Assembly: GCF_000720475.1 (NCBI RefSeq)
Contig: NZ_JOAP01000019.1
Coordinates: 186,001 to 250,000 of the forward strand
Direction: 5' to 3'
From: Streptomyces aureocirculatus
Lineage (GTDB): Bacteria; Actinomycetota; Actinomycetes; Streptomycetales; Streptomycetaceae
DNA length: 64,000 nt
Every line of letters starts with the position of its first letter. Positions within the stretch are counted from its first letter, which is position 1. This document shows positions 34,775 to 43,862 of the stretch, one piece after another. Both the position numbers and the translations under genes were made by a program. The notes beneath the pieces are model-generated. The model ran no database searches. It was given only the letters and a program-made list of their open reading frames with translations, and had not been told where the DNA came from.

Positions 34775-36007
34775 CTAGCGGGGCTTGTAGGCCTCGCTGA
34801 ACTTCGAGGTCCACTTGTTGCTCTTGATTTCGTACGCGGTCATCATCGTGTTCGTGGTGTCGCCGTACTCGTCGAAGGAGACGCTGCCGGTGACGCCGTC
34901 GAACTTGACCTTGCTCATGGCTTCGAGGACCTTGGCGCGGCCGTCGGAGGGGAGCTTTCCGCCGTTGTCGGTGACGGCGATCTTCACGGCTTCGATGATG
35001 GCCCAGGTGGCGTCGTAGGTGCCGCCGCCGTAGGTCTCCATGTTCTCTTTGTAGTTCTTGTTGTATTCGGTGATGAACTTCTTCGCGGAGGGGAGTTCTT
35101 CGACGGGGGCGCCGACGGAGGTGCCGAGGTCGCCTTCGGCCTTCTTGTTGAGTTTGGGGAACTCTTCGCTCTTCATGCCGTCGCCGCCCATGAAGGGGAT
35201 CTTGGCGCCGGATTCCTTGATCTGCTGGCTGAGGGGGGCGGCGGCGGGGTATTCGCCGCCGTAGTAGACGGCTTGGGCGTCGGTGCCCTTGACCTTGGAG
35301 GCGACGGACTTGAAGTCGCGGTCCTCGGGGTTGACGTGGTCCTGGCCGGCGATCTTGCCGCCGAGGTCGGTGAAGGTGTCCTTGAAGGACGCGGCGAGGC
35401 CGGCGCCGTAGGTCTTCTGGTCGTCGATCAGGTAGACCTTCTTGATCTTCGCCTTCTGGAACAGGTACTGGGCGGCGAACTGGCCCTGGACCTGGTCGGT
35501 GGTGGCGGTCCTGAAGAAGGTCTTGAACTGCCGCTTCTTGTCGCCCTTCTTCCAGCCGTCGCCCTGGGTGAGCTCGGTTCCGGTGTTGGCCGGGGAGATC
35601 TGGGTGAGGTCGGCGTCGTTGAAGGGTTTCTGCATCGACTGGGAGACGCTGGAGTTCAGGGGGCCGACGACGCCGATGACGTCCTTGTTGCTGATGAACT
35701 TCTGGGCGTTCTGGCCGCCGACGGAGGGCTGGGCCTGGTCGTCGAGGGGCTGGAGCTTGAACTCGACGCCGGCGACCGTTTTCTGCTTGTTGGCGGTCTT
35801 GACGGCGAGTTCGGCGGAGTTGCGCATGCCGATGCCGAGCGCGGAGAGGTCGCCGGTCAGGGGGGCGTCGAAGCCGATGGTGACCGTGGTCTTGTCGCCG
35901 CCGCCGTTGTCGTCGGAGTCCTTGTCGTCGCGCGACCCGCAGGCGGTGAGGGTGAGGGCTCCGGTGGTCAGCACCGTGGTGAGTATGAGCGCGGAACGGT
36001 TTCGCAC
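34775..36007 (-). CDS. Branched-chain amino-acid-binding lipoprotein
   Basis: 410 aa from a GTG at 36,007 (AAAGGAC upstream); the longer frame to 36,094 lacks a signal. Signal peptide with lipobox LTAC (~26), then an acidic linker (SRDDKDSDDNGGGD). The type I periplasmic-binding fold shows VTIGFDAPLTGDLSALGIGMRNSAELAV, VIGVVGPLNSSVSQSM, KKVYLIDDQKTYGAGLAASFKDTF, and ETYGGGTYDATWAIIEAV. It captures substrate outside the membrane for LivHMGF. First gene of the operon. Confidence 0.94.
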   Translation of the reverse strand: MRNRSALILTTVLTTGALTLTACGSRDDKDSDDNGGGDKTTVTIGFDAPLTGDLSALGIGMRNSAELAVKTANKQKTVAGVEFKLQPLDDQAQPSVGGQNAQKFISNKDVIGVVGPLNSSVSQSMQKPFNDADLTQISPANTGTELTQGDGWKKGDKKRQFKTFFRTATTDQVQGQFAAQYLFQKAKIKKVYLIDDQKTYGAGLAASFKDTFTDLGGKIAGQDHVNPEDRDFKSVASKVKGTDAQAVYYGGEYPAAAPLSQQIKESGAKIPFMGGDGMKSEEFPKLNKKAEGDLGTSVGAPVEELPSAKKFITEYNKNYKENMETYGGGTYDATWAIIEAVKIAVTDNGGKLPSDGRAKVLEAMSKVKFDGVTGSVSFDEYGDTTNTMMTAYEIKSNKWTSKFSEAYKPR

Positions 36008-36094
36008 GATGGGTCCTTTCCCTGGCGCGGCCACCTCAGCGGAGGTGCCGTGAAGATCGCCGGGCCGTACTGGTGGTGGTACAGGGCCGTGCAA

Positions 36095-36475
36095 TTCAGT
36101 TCGCGCCCGGCGGCGCGGTGACTGGCCGTGACTCTAAGGGGGCAATTGATCCAGGTGGAGTGGTCGGGCCAAGGCTGTGACGCTCTTGTTATGCCACGGA
36201 GTATTCCGCGCTGGAACGCAGGGGGTGGTTGTGGCGGAATCTGCATGCTTCGGCAGATCCTGACCTCAGGAAACGTGCAGGACCGTTAACTGGTTTCACT
36301 CATGACAGCGGTGTTCGGGGCGTATGTGGGGCGCGTCCGCGAGGAAATGATCTTTTGCGGATGCGAGGTGCTTCCTGTGGGTCTCGGCGGGATTGCGCGG
36401 GCATTACGCAGTGTTACTTCTCAAGAATGGAGTCCGGCATTCCGGGCACTTTTCCGCTTTCGTGAATGTGTGCGT
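36095..36475. other. Gene-poor stretch upstream of the liv operon
   Basis: Contains the liv promoter region, with no convincing hexamers picked, and a small inverted repeat ATCTGC / GCAGAT near 36,240-36,260. Two short plus-strand frames (36,229-36,465 and 36,302-36,514) have weak codon bias, lower G+C at third positions and no family features. They were not called as genes. A hairpin with a T-run follows. Confidence 0.5.
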
Positions 36476-36506
36476 CAGGAGTGTTTTTGCGTAGCACTCC
36501 TGTTTT
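36476..36506 (+). terminator. Rho-independent-like terminator with no gene in front
   Basis: Perfect 8-bp stem CAGGAGTG / CACTCCTG, 11-nt loop, then TTTT. In this genome true T-tails are rare. The nearest upstream gene on this strand is pdtaR, 6 kb away, so an unannotated short transcript may end here. Confidence 0.55.
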
Positions 36507-36839
36507 CCCGGTGAAGAGTGCGGAGCCTGCCCGGGTGCGGGGGGATACGTGGATATGGCACCGGTTCGGCGTGCCGCGAATACGGTTGGTGACGACGCAT
36601 GTCCGCTATCCGGACGCCGTACCGGCGAGGGTGGTCGGCCCCTTGCCATTCGTTCATGGGCGCGCGAAGCGCGTCCGGCGGGGCGCCACCAGCGGCTTTG
36701 TGCCTGGGCTGCCGTCGGCGGTGGTGGGCCCGCACTGAGTGTGGGCTGGGCGCCCATCAGTTTCCGGCCCCGGACGGCTTCGCGCCGCGCGAGCCCACCG
36801 CGGCGAGGGCACACGGGCCGAGGCGTCGGCCCGTGCGCC

Positions 36840-37600
36840 CGTGCTTGGGCGGGGCCCGCGTTCGTGCTTGGGCGGGGCCCGCGTTCGTGCTTGGGCGGGG
36901 CCCGCGTTCGTGCTTGGGCGGGGCCCGCGGGCTGTGCGTCCGTGCTCGGGCTGGGCTCCGCGCGTCCGGTGCTCCGGGCGGGCTCTGTGCGTCCGCAGTC
37001 GGGCCCGGCCCAGTGCGCCCGTGCTCGGGTGGGGGCTGTGCGCCGGTGCTCCGGGCGGGGTTCCGTGCGTCCGCAGCCGGGCCCGGCCCAGTGCGCCCGT
37101 GCTGGGGCGGGCTCCGTGAGCCCGTGCTCGGGTGAGGGCTGTGCTCGGGCCGGGCTCCGCGCGCCGGTGCTCGGGCGGGGTTCCGCGCGTCCGCGCTCGG
37201 GCCCGGCACCGTGCGTCCGTACTCGGGAGGGCCGCGATTCCGTACGCGGACCGGGGCTGTGGGGCCATGCCCGGGTCGGGTCTGTGCGTCCGTGCTCGGG
37301 CGGGGCGTGTGCGTCCGTGCTCGGTTGGGCCCGTGATTCCGTACCTGGGCCCGGTCCGTGCGCCTGTACTCGGGCGCGGCCTCGTGCGTTCGTGCCCGGG
37401 CGGGTCCGCGATTCCGTACGCGGGCCGGGGCTGTGGGGCCATGCCCGGGCCGGGTCTGTGCGTCCGTGCTCGGTTGGGCCCGCGATTCCGTACTCGGGCC
37501 GGGCCCACGCGTCCGCGCTCGGGCCCGGCCGCCCGTACCTCCGCACACGGGCGGGGCCCCTACGCCCCTACTCGGGCGCGGCCCGTACCCGTACCGGCGC
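36840..37600. repeat. Degenerate ~25-bp minisatellite, about 30 units
   Basis: Units of roughly 23-28 bp follow a consensus near CGTGCTCGGGCGGGGCYSYG plus TGCGTC. The first three or four 23-bp units (36,840-36,930) are identical. A higher-order block (CGATTCCGTACGCGG to TTGGGCCCG) occurs at about 37,239-37,340 and again at about 37,410-37,495. Open frames run through on both strands (up to ~380 codons), but they encode only the repeat and change sense between units, so they are not called. The gap 36,507-36,839 before it shows nothing recognisable. Confidence 0.85.
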
Positions 37601-37621
37601 GCCGGAGCCGTAGGCCCGGGA

Positions 37622-38134
37622 TCAGGCGGTGGTGTTGTTGCCGGGTGCCGTCCCTGGGCCGTCGGTCGTGTCGCCCGTGGTCGTCGCGGGGCGCAGCATG
37701 CACGTCAGGCGGGCGGTGCACACCCGCTTGCCGTGCTCGTCGCTGATGACGATCTCGTACGTGGCCGTGGAGCGCCCCCGGTGCACCGGGGTGGCCACGC
37801 CGGTGACCAGGCCGGAGCGCACGCCGCGGTGGTGTGTGCAGTTCAGGTCGACGCCTACGGCGAGCTTCGTGCTGCCGCCGTGCAGCATCGAGCCGACCGA
37901 GCCGAGGGTCTCGGCGAGGACGGCGGACGCGCCGCCGTGCAGCAGGCCGTACGGCTGGGTGTTGCCCTCCACCGGCATGGTGCCGACGACGCGCTCGGCG
38001 GAGGCCTCCACGATCTGTACGCCCATGCGGTCGCCGAGGTGGCCGGCGGAGAACAGGGCGGGCAGGTCGACGCCGAGCGCGGCGTACTCGTCGATGACCT
38101 CTTGCGGGAACTTCGTCGTGTGCTGCTCACCCAT
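37622..38134 (-). CDS. Hotdog-fold thioesterase (PaaI/YdiI type)
   Basis: 170 aa from the ATG at 38,134 (MGEQHTTKF); a longer frame starts in Arg-rich sequence. GVQIVEASAERVVGTMPVEGNTQPYGLLHGGASAVLAETLGS is the classic hotdog helix with its HGG substrate site, followed by GVDLNCTHHRGVRSGLVTGVATPVHRGRSTATYEIVISDE. It hydrolyses acyl-CoA thioesters; the exact acyl group is unknown. The end is a Thr/Gly-rich tail. The minisatellite begins right after it. Confidence 0.92.
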   Translation of the reverse strand: MGEQHTTKFPQEVIDEYAALGVDLPALFSAGHLGDRMGVQIVEASAERVVGTMPVEGNTQPYGLLHGGASAVLAETLGSVGSMLHGGSTKLAVGVDLNCTHHRGVRSGLVTGVATPVHRGRSTATYEIVISDEHGKRVCTARLTCMLRPATTTGDTTDGPGTAPGNNTTA

Positions 38135-38216
38135 CGGTCCTGGCTCCGTTCGTCGACGACACCTGTGCACCACGACGGCGGTCGCCGTGGCGGCCCACCG
38201 GTTGCTGAGCGAACGC

Positions 38217-40496
38217 TCAGTCGGTCGTCGATTGTTCCAGGCGCACGACCACGGACTTGCTGGCGGGGGTGTTACTGGTGTCGGCGGTGGCGTCGAGCGG
38301 CACCAGGACGTTGGTCTCCGGGTAGTACGCGGCGGCGCAGCCGGGCGCCGTCGGGTAGTGCACGACGCGGAAGCCGGGGGCGCGCCGCTCGACGCCGTCC
38401 GTCCACTCGCTGACCAGGTCGGTGTACGAGCCGTCGGCGAGGCCGAGTTCGCGGGCGTCGTCGGGGTTGACGAGGACGACGCGGCGGCCGTTCCTGATGC
38501 CTCGGTACCGGTCGTCGAGGCCGTAGATCGTGGTGTTGTACTGGTCGTGGGAGCGCAGGGTCTGGAGCAGGAGGCGGCCCGCGGGAAGGCGTGGGTACTC
38601 CACGGGCGCGGCGGTGAAATTGGCCTTGCCGGTGGCCGTCGGGAAGCGGCGTTCGTCGCGCGGGGCGTGCGGCAGCGTGAAGCCGCCGGGCTGTGCGACG
38701 CGTGCGTTGAAGTCCTCGAAGCCGGGCACCACGCGCGCGATGCGGTCGCGCACCGACGCGTAGTCCTTCTCGAACTCCTCCCAGGGCGTCGCCGACTTCG
38801 GGCCGAGGACGCGGCGGGCGAGGCGGCACACGATGGCGGGCTCGGACAGCAGGTGGGGGCTCGCGGGATCGAGGCGGCCGCGGGATGCGTGCACCATCCC
38901 CATGGAGTCCTCGACGGTCACGAACCGCTCGCCGCCGCCCTGGACGTCGCGTTCGGTGCGGCCGAGCGTCGGCAGGATCAGGGCGCGCGCCCCGGTCACG
39001 GCGTGCGAGCGGTTCAGCTTCGTGGAGACGTGCACCGTGAGGCGGGCGCGTCGCATCGCGGCCTCCGTGACGTCGGTGTCCGGTGAGGCGGCGACGAAGT
39101 TGCCGCCCATCGCGAAGAACACCTTCGCCTTGCCGTCGCGCAGCGCCCGGATGGCGCGGACGACGTCCAGGCCGTGGTGGCGCGGCGGGGCGAACCCGAA
39201 CTCCTTCTCCAGGGCGTCGAGGAACGCGGGCGCGGGCCGCTCGAAGATGCCCATCGTGCGGTCGCCCTGCACGTTCGAGTGGCCGCGCACCGGGCACACG
39301 CCGGCGCCCGGCCTGCCGATGTTGCCGCGCAGGAGCAGGAAGTTGACGACCTCGCGGATCGTGGGCACCGCGTGCTTGTGCTGGGTCAGGCCCATCGCCC
39401 AGCACACGACCGTGCGTCTGGAGGCGAGGACCATGCGCAGCGCCTCCTCGATGCGGGTGCGGTCGAGGCCGGTCGCGGTCAGCGTCTCGTCCCAGTCGGC
39501 GGCGCGGGCGGCGGCCACGAAGTCCTCGTACCCGTGGGTGTGCTCGCGTACGAAGTCCTCGTCGACGGCGCCTTGCGTCTCCAGGATCAGCTTGTTGAGG
39601 AGGCGGAAGAGGGCTTGGTCGCCGCCGATGCGGATCTGGAGGAACAGGTCGGTGAGGGCGGTGCCCTTGAGCATGCCCTGGGGGGTCTGTGGGTTCTTGA
39701 AGCGCTCCAGGCCCGCCTCGGGCAGCGGATTCACCGTGATGATCTTCGCGCCGCCGCGCTTGGCCTGTTCCAGGGCGGACAGCATCCGCGGGTGGTTGGT
39801 GCCGGGGTTCTGCCCGGCCACGATGATCAGGTCGGCCTTGTGGAGGTCTTCGAGCAGCACGCTGCCCTTGCCGACGCCGAGTGTCTCGGTGAGGGCGGAG
39901 CCCGAGGACTCGTGGCACATGTTCGAGCAGTCGGGGAGGTTGTTCGTGCCGAGCTCGCGGGCGAAGAGCTGGTAGAGGAACGCCGCCTCGTTGCTGGTGC
40001 GTCCCGAGGTGTAGAAGAGGGCCTCGTCGGGGGAGTCGAGGGCGGTGAGCTCCTCGGCGACGATGTCGAGGGCCCGCTCCCACGGCACCGGCTCGTAGTG
40101 GTCGGCGCCCTCCGCCAGATACATGGGGTGGGTGAGGCGGCCCTGCTGGCCCAGCCAGTACCCGCTGCGGATGGCCAGGTCGGTGACGGGGTGCGCGGCG
40201 AAGAAGTCCGGGGTGACGCGGCGCAGGGTCGCCTCTTCGGCGACGGCCTTCGCGCCGTTCTCGCAGAACTCCGCCGTGTGCCGGTGCTCCGGCTCCGGCC
40301 AGGCGCAGCCGGGGCAGTCGAAGCCGTCCTTCTGGTTGACGCGCAGCAGGGTGAGCGCCGTGCGCCGCACGCCCATCTGTTTCTGCGCGACGCGCAGCGT
40401 GTGGCCGATGGCGGGCAGACCGGCGGCGGCGTGCTGCGCCTCGGTGACCTGGGGCGCGTCCTGGACCGGATCGCCCTTGGGCGGCTTGCTTGCCAT
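38217..40496 (-). CDS. FdhF/YdeP-family molybdopterin oxidoreductase
   Basis: 759 aa from the ATG at 40,496 (GAGGAG upstream). The N-terminal FDCPGCAWPEPEHRHTAEFCENGAKA is the shortened cluster region of YdeP-type proteins. DCSNMCHESSG supplies a likely Mo-ligand Cys; RTSNEAAFLYQLFAREL, AGQNPGTNHPRML and RGNIGRPGAGVCPVRGHSNVQGDRTMG are molybdopterin-binding segments. The C-terminal domain has LRSHDQYNTTIYGLDDRYRG. The physiological substrate of this family is uncertain; E. coli YdeP is linked to acid resistance. It is divergent from polA with near-mirror promoters. Confidence 0.92.
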   Translation of the reverse strand: MASKPPKGDPVQDAPQVTEAQHAAAGLPAIGHTLRVAQKQMGVRRTALTLLRVNQKDGFDCPGCAWPEPEHRHTAEFCENGAKAVAEEATLRRVTPDFFAAHPVTDLAIRSGYWLGQQGRLTHPMYLAEGADHYEPVPWERALDIVAEELTALDSPDEALFYTSGRTSNEAAFLYQLFARELGTNNLPDCSNMCHESSGSALTETLGVGKGSVLLEDLHKADLIIVAGQNPGTNHPRMLSALEQAKRGGAKIITVNPLPEAGLERFKNPQTPQGMLKGTALTDLFLQIRIGGDQALFRLLNKLILETQGAVDEDFVREHTHGYEDFVAAARAADWDETLTATGLDRTRIEEALRMVLASRRTVVCWAMGLTQHKHAVPTIREVVNFLLLRGNIGRPGAGVCPVRGHSNVQGDRTMGIFERPAPAFLDALEKEFGFAPPRHHGLDVVRAIRALRDGKAKVFFAMGGNFVAASPDTDVTEAAMRRARLTVHVSTKLNRSHAVTGARALILPTLGRTERDVQGGGERFVTVEDSMGMVHASRGRLDPASPHLLSEPAIVCRLARRVLGPKSATPWEEFEKDYASVRDRIARVVPGFEDFNARVAQPGGFTLPHAPRDERRFPTATGKANFTAAPVEYPRLPAGRLLLQTLRSHDQYNTTIYGLDDRYRGIRNGRRVVLVNPDDARELGLADGSYTDLVSEWTDGVERRAPGFRVVHYPTAPGCAAAYYPETNVLVPLDATADTSNTPASKSVVVRLEQSTTD

Positions 40497-40531
40497 GGCC
40501 TGCTCCTCTTCGAGCGCATGCGTGAGATACG

Positions 40532-40618
40532 TCTCCGATCCTCCCACGCACCACTGACACAGGCGCCGGCCGGGCTCGCGGTGGCCTGAGTGTCAGTGGG
40601 GCGTGGCAGGATCGGGGG
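40532..40618. promoter_or_regulatory. Mirror-image divergent promoters of the FdhF-like gene and polA
   Basis: A 28-bp imperfect inverted repeat (25 of 28 identical) flanks a 29-bp spacer. Each arm reads TGTCAGTG, 8 nt, then CAGGAT (polA, 40,607-40,612) or GAGGAT (FdhF, 40,538-40,543). This is close to the actinobacterial RecA-independent damage promoter TTGTCRGTG-N8-TANNNT. For polA, +1 would fall on or next to the GTG, a leaderless start. Confidence 0.65.
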
Positions 40619-40619
40619 C

Positions 40620-43400
40620 GTGGCAGAAACAGCAGCGAAGAAGAAGTCCGCGCCCGCCGCGAAGGCGGCGAAGAAGGCGACCCCGGCCGGCGGCGGTGAG
40701 CGTCCCCGCCTGCTCCTGATGGACGGGCACTCGTTGGCGTACCGGGCGTTCTTCGCGCTGCCCGCGGAGAACTTCACCACGGCGACGGGCCAGCCGACGA
40801 ACGCGATCTACGGCTTCGCGTCGATGCTGGCGAACACGCTGCGCGACGAGGCGCCCACGCACTTCGCGGTGGCCTTCGACGTCTCCCGCAAGACCTGGCG
40901 CTCCGAGACGTATCAGGAGTACAAGGCGAATCGCTCCAAGACCCCCGACGAGTTCAAGGGCCAGGTCGAGCTGATCGGCGAGCTGCTCGACGCGATGGGC
41001 GCGGTGCGGTTCGCGGTCGACGGCTTCGAGGCCGACGACGTGATCGCCACCCTCGCCACGCAGGCGGAGGCGGCCGGTTTCGAGGTCCTGATCGTCACCG
41101 GTGACCGTGACTCCTTCCAGTTGATCACCGACCACGTCACGGTGCTGTATCCCACGAAGGGCGTCTCGGAGCTGACGCGCTTCACGCCGGCGAAGGTCGA
41201 GGAGAAGTACGGCCTCACTCCCGCCCAGTATCCGGACTTCGCGGCCCTGCGCGGCGACCCGTCGGACAACCTGCCCGGCATCCCCGGCGTGGGCGAGAAG
41301 ACCGCCGCGAAGTGGATCACCCAGTTCGGTTCGTTCGCGGAGCTGGTGGAGCGCGCCGACGAGGTCAAGGGCAAGGCCGGGCAGAACTTCCGCGACCACT
41401 TGGAGGCGGTGCGGCTCAACCGCCGTCTGACCGAGCTGGTGCGGGACGTGGAGCTGCCGAAGTCGGTCGCCGACCTGGAGCGTGCCGCGTACGACCGCAA
41501 GGGCGTCGCGATGGTCCTCGACACCCTGGAGATCCGCAATCCCTCGCTGCGGGAGCGGCTGCTCGCCGTGGACCCGGGCGCGGAGCAGGCCGAGGAGGCC
41601 CCGCCCGCCGAGGGCATCGACCTGGACGGCTCGGTCCTCGGCGCCGGTGAGCTGGCGGGCTGGCTCGCCGAGTACGGCAACGCGGTCCTCGGTCTGGCCA
41701 CGGTCGACTCCTGGCAGCTCGGTGCCGGCTCGGTCACCGAGGTCGCTCTCGCGGCGGCCGGTGGCGCCGCCTGCTGGTTCGACCCGGCCCGCCTCGACCA
41801 GGCCGACGAGAACGCCTTCGCGACCTGGCTCGCCGCTCCCGGCAAGCCCAAGGTCCTGAACAACGCCAAGGGGGTGATGCGTGTCTTCGCCGAGCACGGC
41901 TGGAGCGTCGACGGCATCACCATGGACACCTCCCTCGCGGCCTATCTGGTCAAGCCGGGCCGCCGCTCCTTCGACCTGGACGCGCTGTCCCTGGAGTATC
42001 TGGGCCGGGAGCTGGTCCCCGCGGCGGCGGCGGACGGCGGGCAACTGGCGTTCGGTGAGCCCGACGAGGACGACGAGAACACAGCGGGGGCCGCGGCCGA
42101 CGAGCTGATGGTGCGCGCCCGCACCATCCTCGACCTGGGCACCGCCTTCGGCGACCGCCTGAAGGAGGTGAACGCCGCCGGTCTCCTCAAGGACGTCGAG
42201 CTGCCCACCTCCACCCTCCTGGCCCGCCTGGAGCGGTACGGCATCGCGGCCGACCGCGCCCATCTGGAGGCCATGGAGCAGCAGTTCGCGGGCGCCGTGC
42301 AGCAGGCGGTGAAGGAGGCGCACGCAGCGGCGGGCCACGAGTTCAACCTGGGCTCGCCCAAGCAGCTCCAGGAAGTCCTCTTCGGCGAGCTGGGCCTGCC
42401 CAAGACGAAGAAGACGAAGACCGGGTACACCACGGACGCCGACGCGCTCGCCTGGCTAGCCGCCCAGACGGACAACGAACTGCCCGTCATCATGCTCCGC
42501 CACCGCGAGCAGGCGAAGCTGCGCGTCACCGTCGAGGGCCTGGTCAAGTCGATCGCCGCGGACGGCCGCATCCACACGACGTACAACCAGACGGTGGCCG
42601 CCACCGGGCGTCTCTCCTCGACCGACCCCAACCTCCAGAACATCCCGGTGCGCACCGACGAGGGCCGGGCCATCCGCCGCGGCTTCGTCGTCGGTGAGGG
42701 CTTCGAGTCCCTGATGACCGCCGACTACAGCCAGATCGAACTGCGCGTCATGGCGCACCTGTCGGAGGACGAGGGCCTCATCGAGGCGTTCACCTCCGGT
42801 GAGGACCTGCACACCACGGTCGCCTCACAGGTGTTCGGCGTGGAGCGTTCCGCCGTCGACGCCGAGATGCGCCGCAAGATCAAGGCGATGTCGTACGGCT
42901 TGGCGTACGGCCTGTCGGCGTTCGGCCTCTCGCAGCAGCTCGGCATCGAGGCGGGGGAGGCGCGTGCCCTGATGGACACGTACTTCGAGCGCTTCGGCGG
43001 GGTGCGCGACTATCTGCGCCGCGCTGTCGACGAGGCCCGCGCCACGGGGTACACGGAGACGATGCTGGGCCGTCGCCGCTATCTCCCCGACCTCAACAGC
43101 GACAACCGGCAGCGGCGCGAGATGGCTGAGCGGATGGCGCTCAACGCGCCGATCCAGGGGACGGCCGCGGACATCGTCAAGGTCGCGATGCTGAACGTGG
43201 ACCGGGCGCTGACGGAGGCGGGGCTCTCCTCGCGGATGCTGCTCCAGGTCCACGACGAAATCGTCCTGGAGATCGCTCCTGGCGAGCGGGGGGCGGTCGA
43301 GGGTCTCGTCCGCCGGGAGATGGCGGGGGCTGTCTCGCTGCGGGCGCCGTTGGATGTGTCGGTGGGAGTGGGTGCCGACTGGGAGTCGGCGGCTCACTAG
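40620..43400 (+). CDS. polA: DNA polymerase I
   Basis: 926 aa from a GTG at 40,620. After an Ala/Lys-rich tail comes the 5'-3' exonuclease (LLLMDGHSLAYRAFFALP, VDGFEADDVIATLA, VTGDRDSFQLI, GDPSDNLPGIPGVGEKTA). The middle 3'-5' exonuclease-like domain (~345-500) lacks the DxE motif (GLATVDSW), so proofreading is absent, as in many actinobacterial and Taq enzymes. The polymerase domain has TGRLSSTDPNLQNIP, MTADYSQIELRVMAHLS, RRKIKAMSYGLAYG and LLQVHDEIVLE. It serves repair and Okazaki-fragment processing. Its promoter looks damage-responsive. Confidence 0.97.
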   Translation: MAETAAKKKSAPAAKAAKKATPAGGGERPRLLLMDGHSLAYRAFFALPAENFTTATGQPTNAIYGFASMLANTLRDEAPTHFAVAFDVSRKTWRSETYQEYKANRSKTPDEFKGQVELIGELLDAMGAVRFAVDGFEADDVIATLATQAEAAGFEVLIVTGDRDSFQLITDHVTVLYPTKGVSELTRFTPAKVEEKYGLTPAQYPDFAALRGDPSDNLPGIPGVGEKTAAKWITQFGSFAELVERADEVKGKAGQNFRDHLEAVRLNRRLTELVRDVELPKSVADLERAAYDRKGVAMVLDTLEIRNPSLRERLLAVDPGAEQAEEAPPAEGIDLDGSVLGAGELAGWLAEYGNAVLGLATVDSWQLGAGSVTEVALAAAGGAACWFDPARLDQADENAFATWLAAPGKPKVLNNAKGVMRVFAEHGWSVDGITMDTSLAAYLVKPGRRSFDLDALSLEYLGRELVPAAAADGGQLAFGEPDEDDENTAGAAADELMVRARTILDLGTAFGDRLKEVNAAGLLKDVELPTSTLLARLERYGIAADRAHLEAMEQQFAGAVQQAVKEAHAAAGHEFNLGSPKQLQEVLFGELGLPKTKKTKTGYTTDADALAWLAAQTDNELPVIMLRHREQAKLRVTVEGLVKSIAADGRIHTTYNQTVAATGRLSSTDPNLQNIPVRTDEGRAIRRGFVVGEGFESLMTADYSQIELRVMAHLSEDEGLIEAFTSGEDLHTTVASQVFGVERSAVDAEMRRKIKAMSYGLAYGLSAFGLSQQLGIEAGEARALMDTYFERFGGVRDYLRRAVDEARATGYTETMLGRRRYLPDLNSDNRQRREMAERMALNAPIQGTAADIVKVAMLNVDRALTEAGLSSRMLLQVHDEIVLEIAPGERGAVEGLVRREMAGAVSLRAPLDVSVGVGADWESAAH

Positions 43401-43462
43401 CCTTCGGCCGGGGGGGCTTCTCGGGCTGCGGAGTGCGTTTTGGGTTGCTGCCGGTTGGGGGT

Positions 43463-43587
43463 GTCGCGCTGCGCGCTCGTCCTCAAGCGCCGGACGGGCT
43501 TGGATTTCGCGTCCCGGGGGGTGTTTGGCTGCGGGCCGTGGGTGGGTTGTCGCGCTGCGCGCTCGTCCTCAAACGCCGGACGGGCTA
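43463..43587. repeat. Two family A intergenic elements
   Basis: TGTCGCGCTGCGCGCTCGTC followed by CTCAARCGCCGGACGGGCT occurs at about 43,463-43,501 and 43,549-43,587, the same core as in the 75-bp array. Short GGCGGGCTATGGGG-like units follow to about 43,650. The rest of the gap to 43,862 contains the next promoter region, with no confident hexamers. Confidence 0.8.
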
Positions 43588-43862
43588 TGGGGGCGCCGGG
43601 CGGGCTATGGGGGGTCACCGGACGGGCTTTGGGGGGCACCGGGCGGGCCGCCAGGTCGCCCTCTGGGCGTGAACGCCGAGCAGCCGTGGTCGTAACGTGT
43701 GGAATCGGGACGGGGCTGTGACGCGGTAATCGGGAAAATCGGGCACGAACAGGTGTCTCGGCTGGTGAAGTTGTCGTAGTGTCGCCTGAGTCGTTCCGGG
43801 AGGGCGCGCGGGTGCGCGGAGTCGGGGCGGGGCAGGGTCGCCAAGGGGAGGGACATACGGAC

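Noticed and set aside
36404..37613. Long open frames on both strands through the minisatellite (up to about 380 codons)
   Set aside because: They translate only the ~25-bp repeat into Arg/Gly/Ala/Pro-rich text in several frames at once, have no family features or ribosome sites, and the repeat length varies between units.
38272..40560. 762-codon frame inside the FdhF-like gene
   Set aside because: It is a shifted frame of the same strand, extremely Arg/Pro/Ala-rich with no motifs. The FdhF frame has clear family sequence throughout.
43588..43862. c-di-AMP (ydaO-type) riboswitch before the lytic transglycosylase
   Set aside because: Such switches precede some Streptomyces cell-wall hydrolase genes, but the conserved blocks were not found here.
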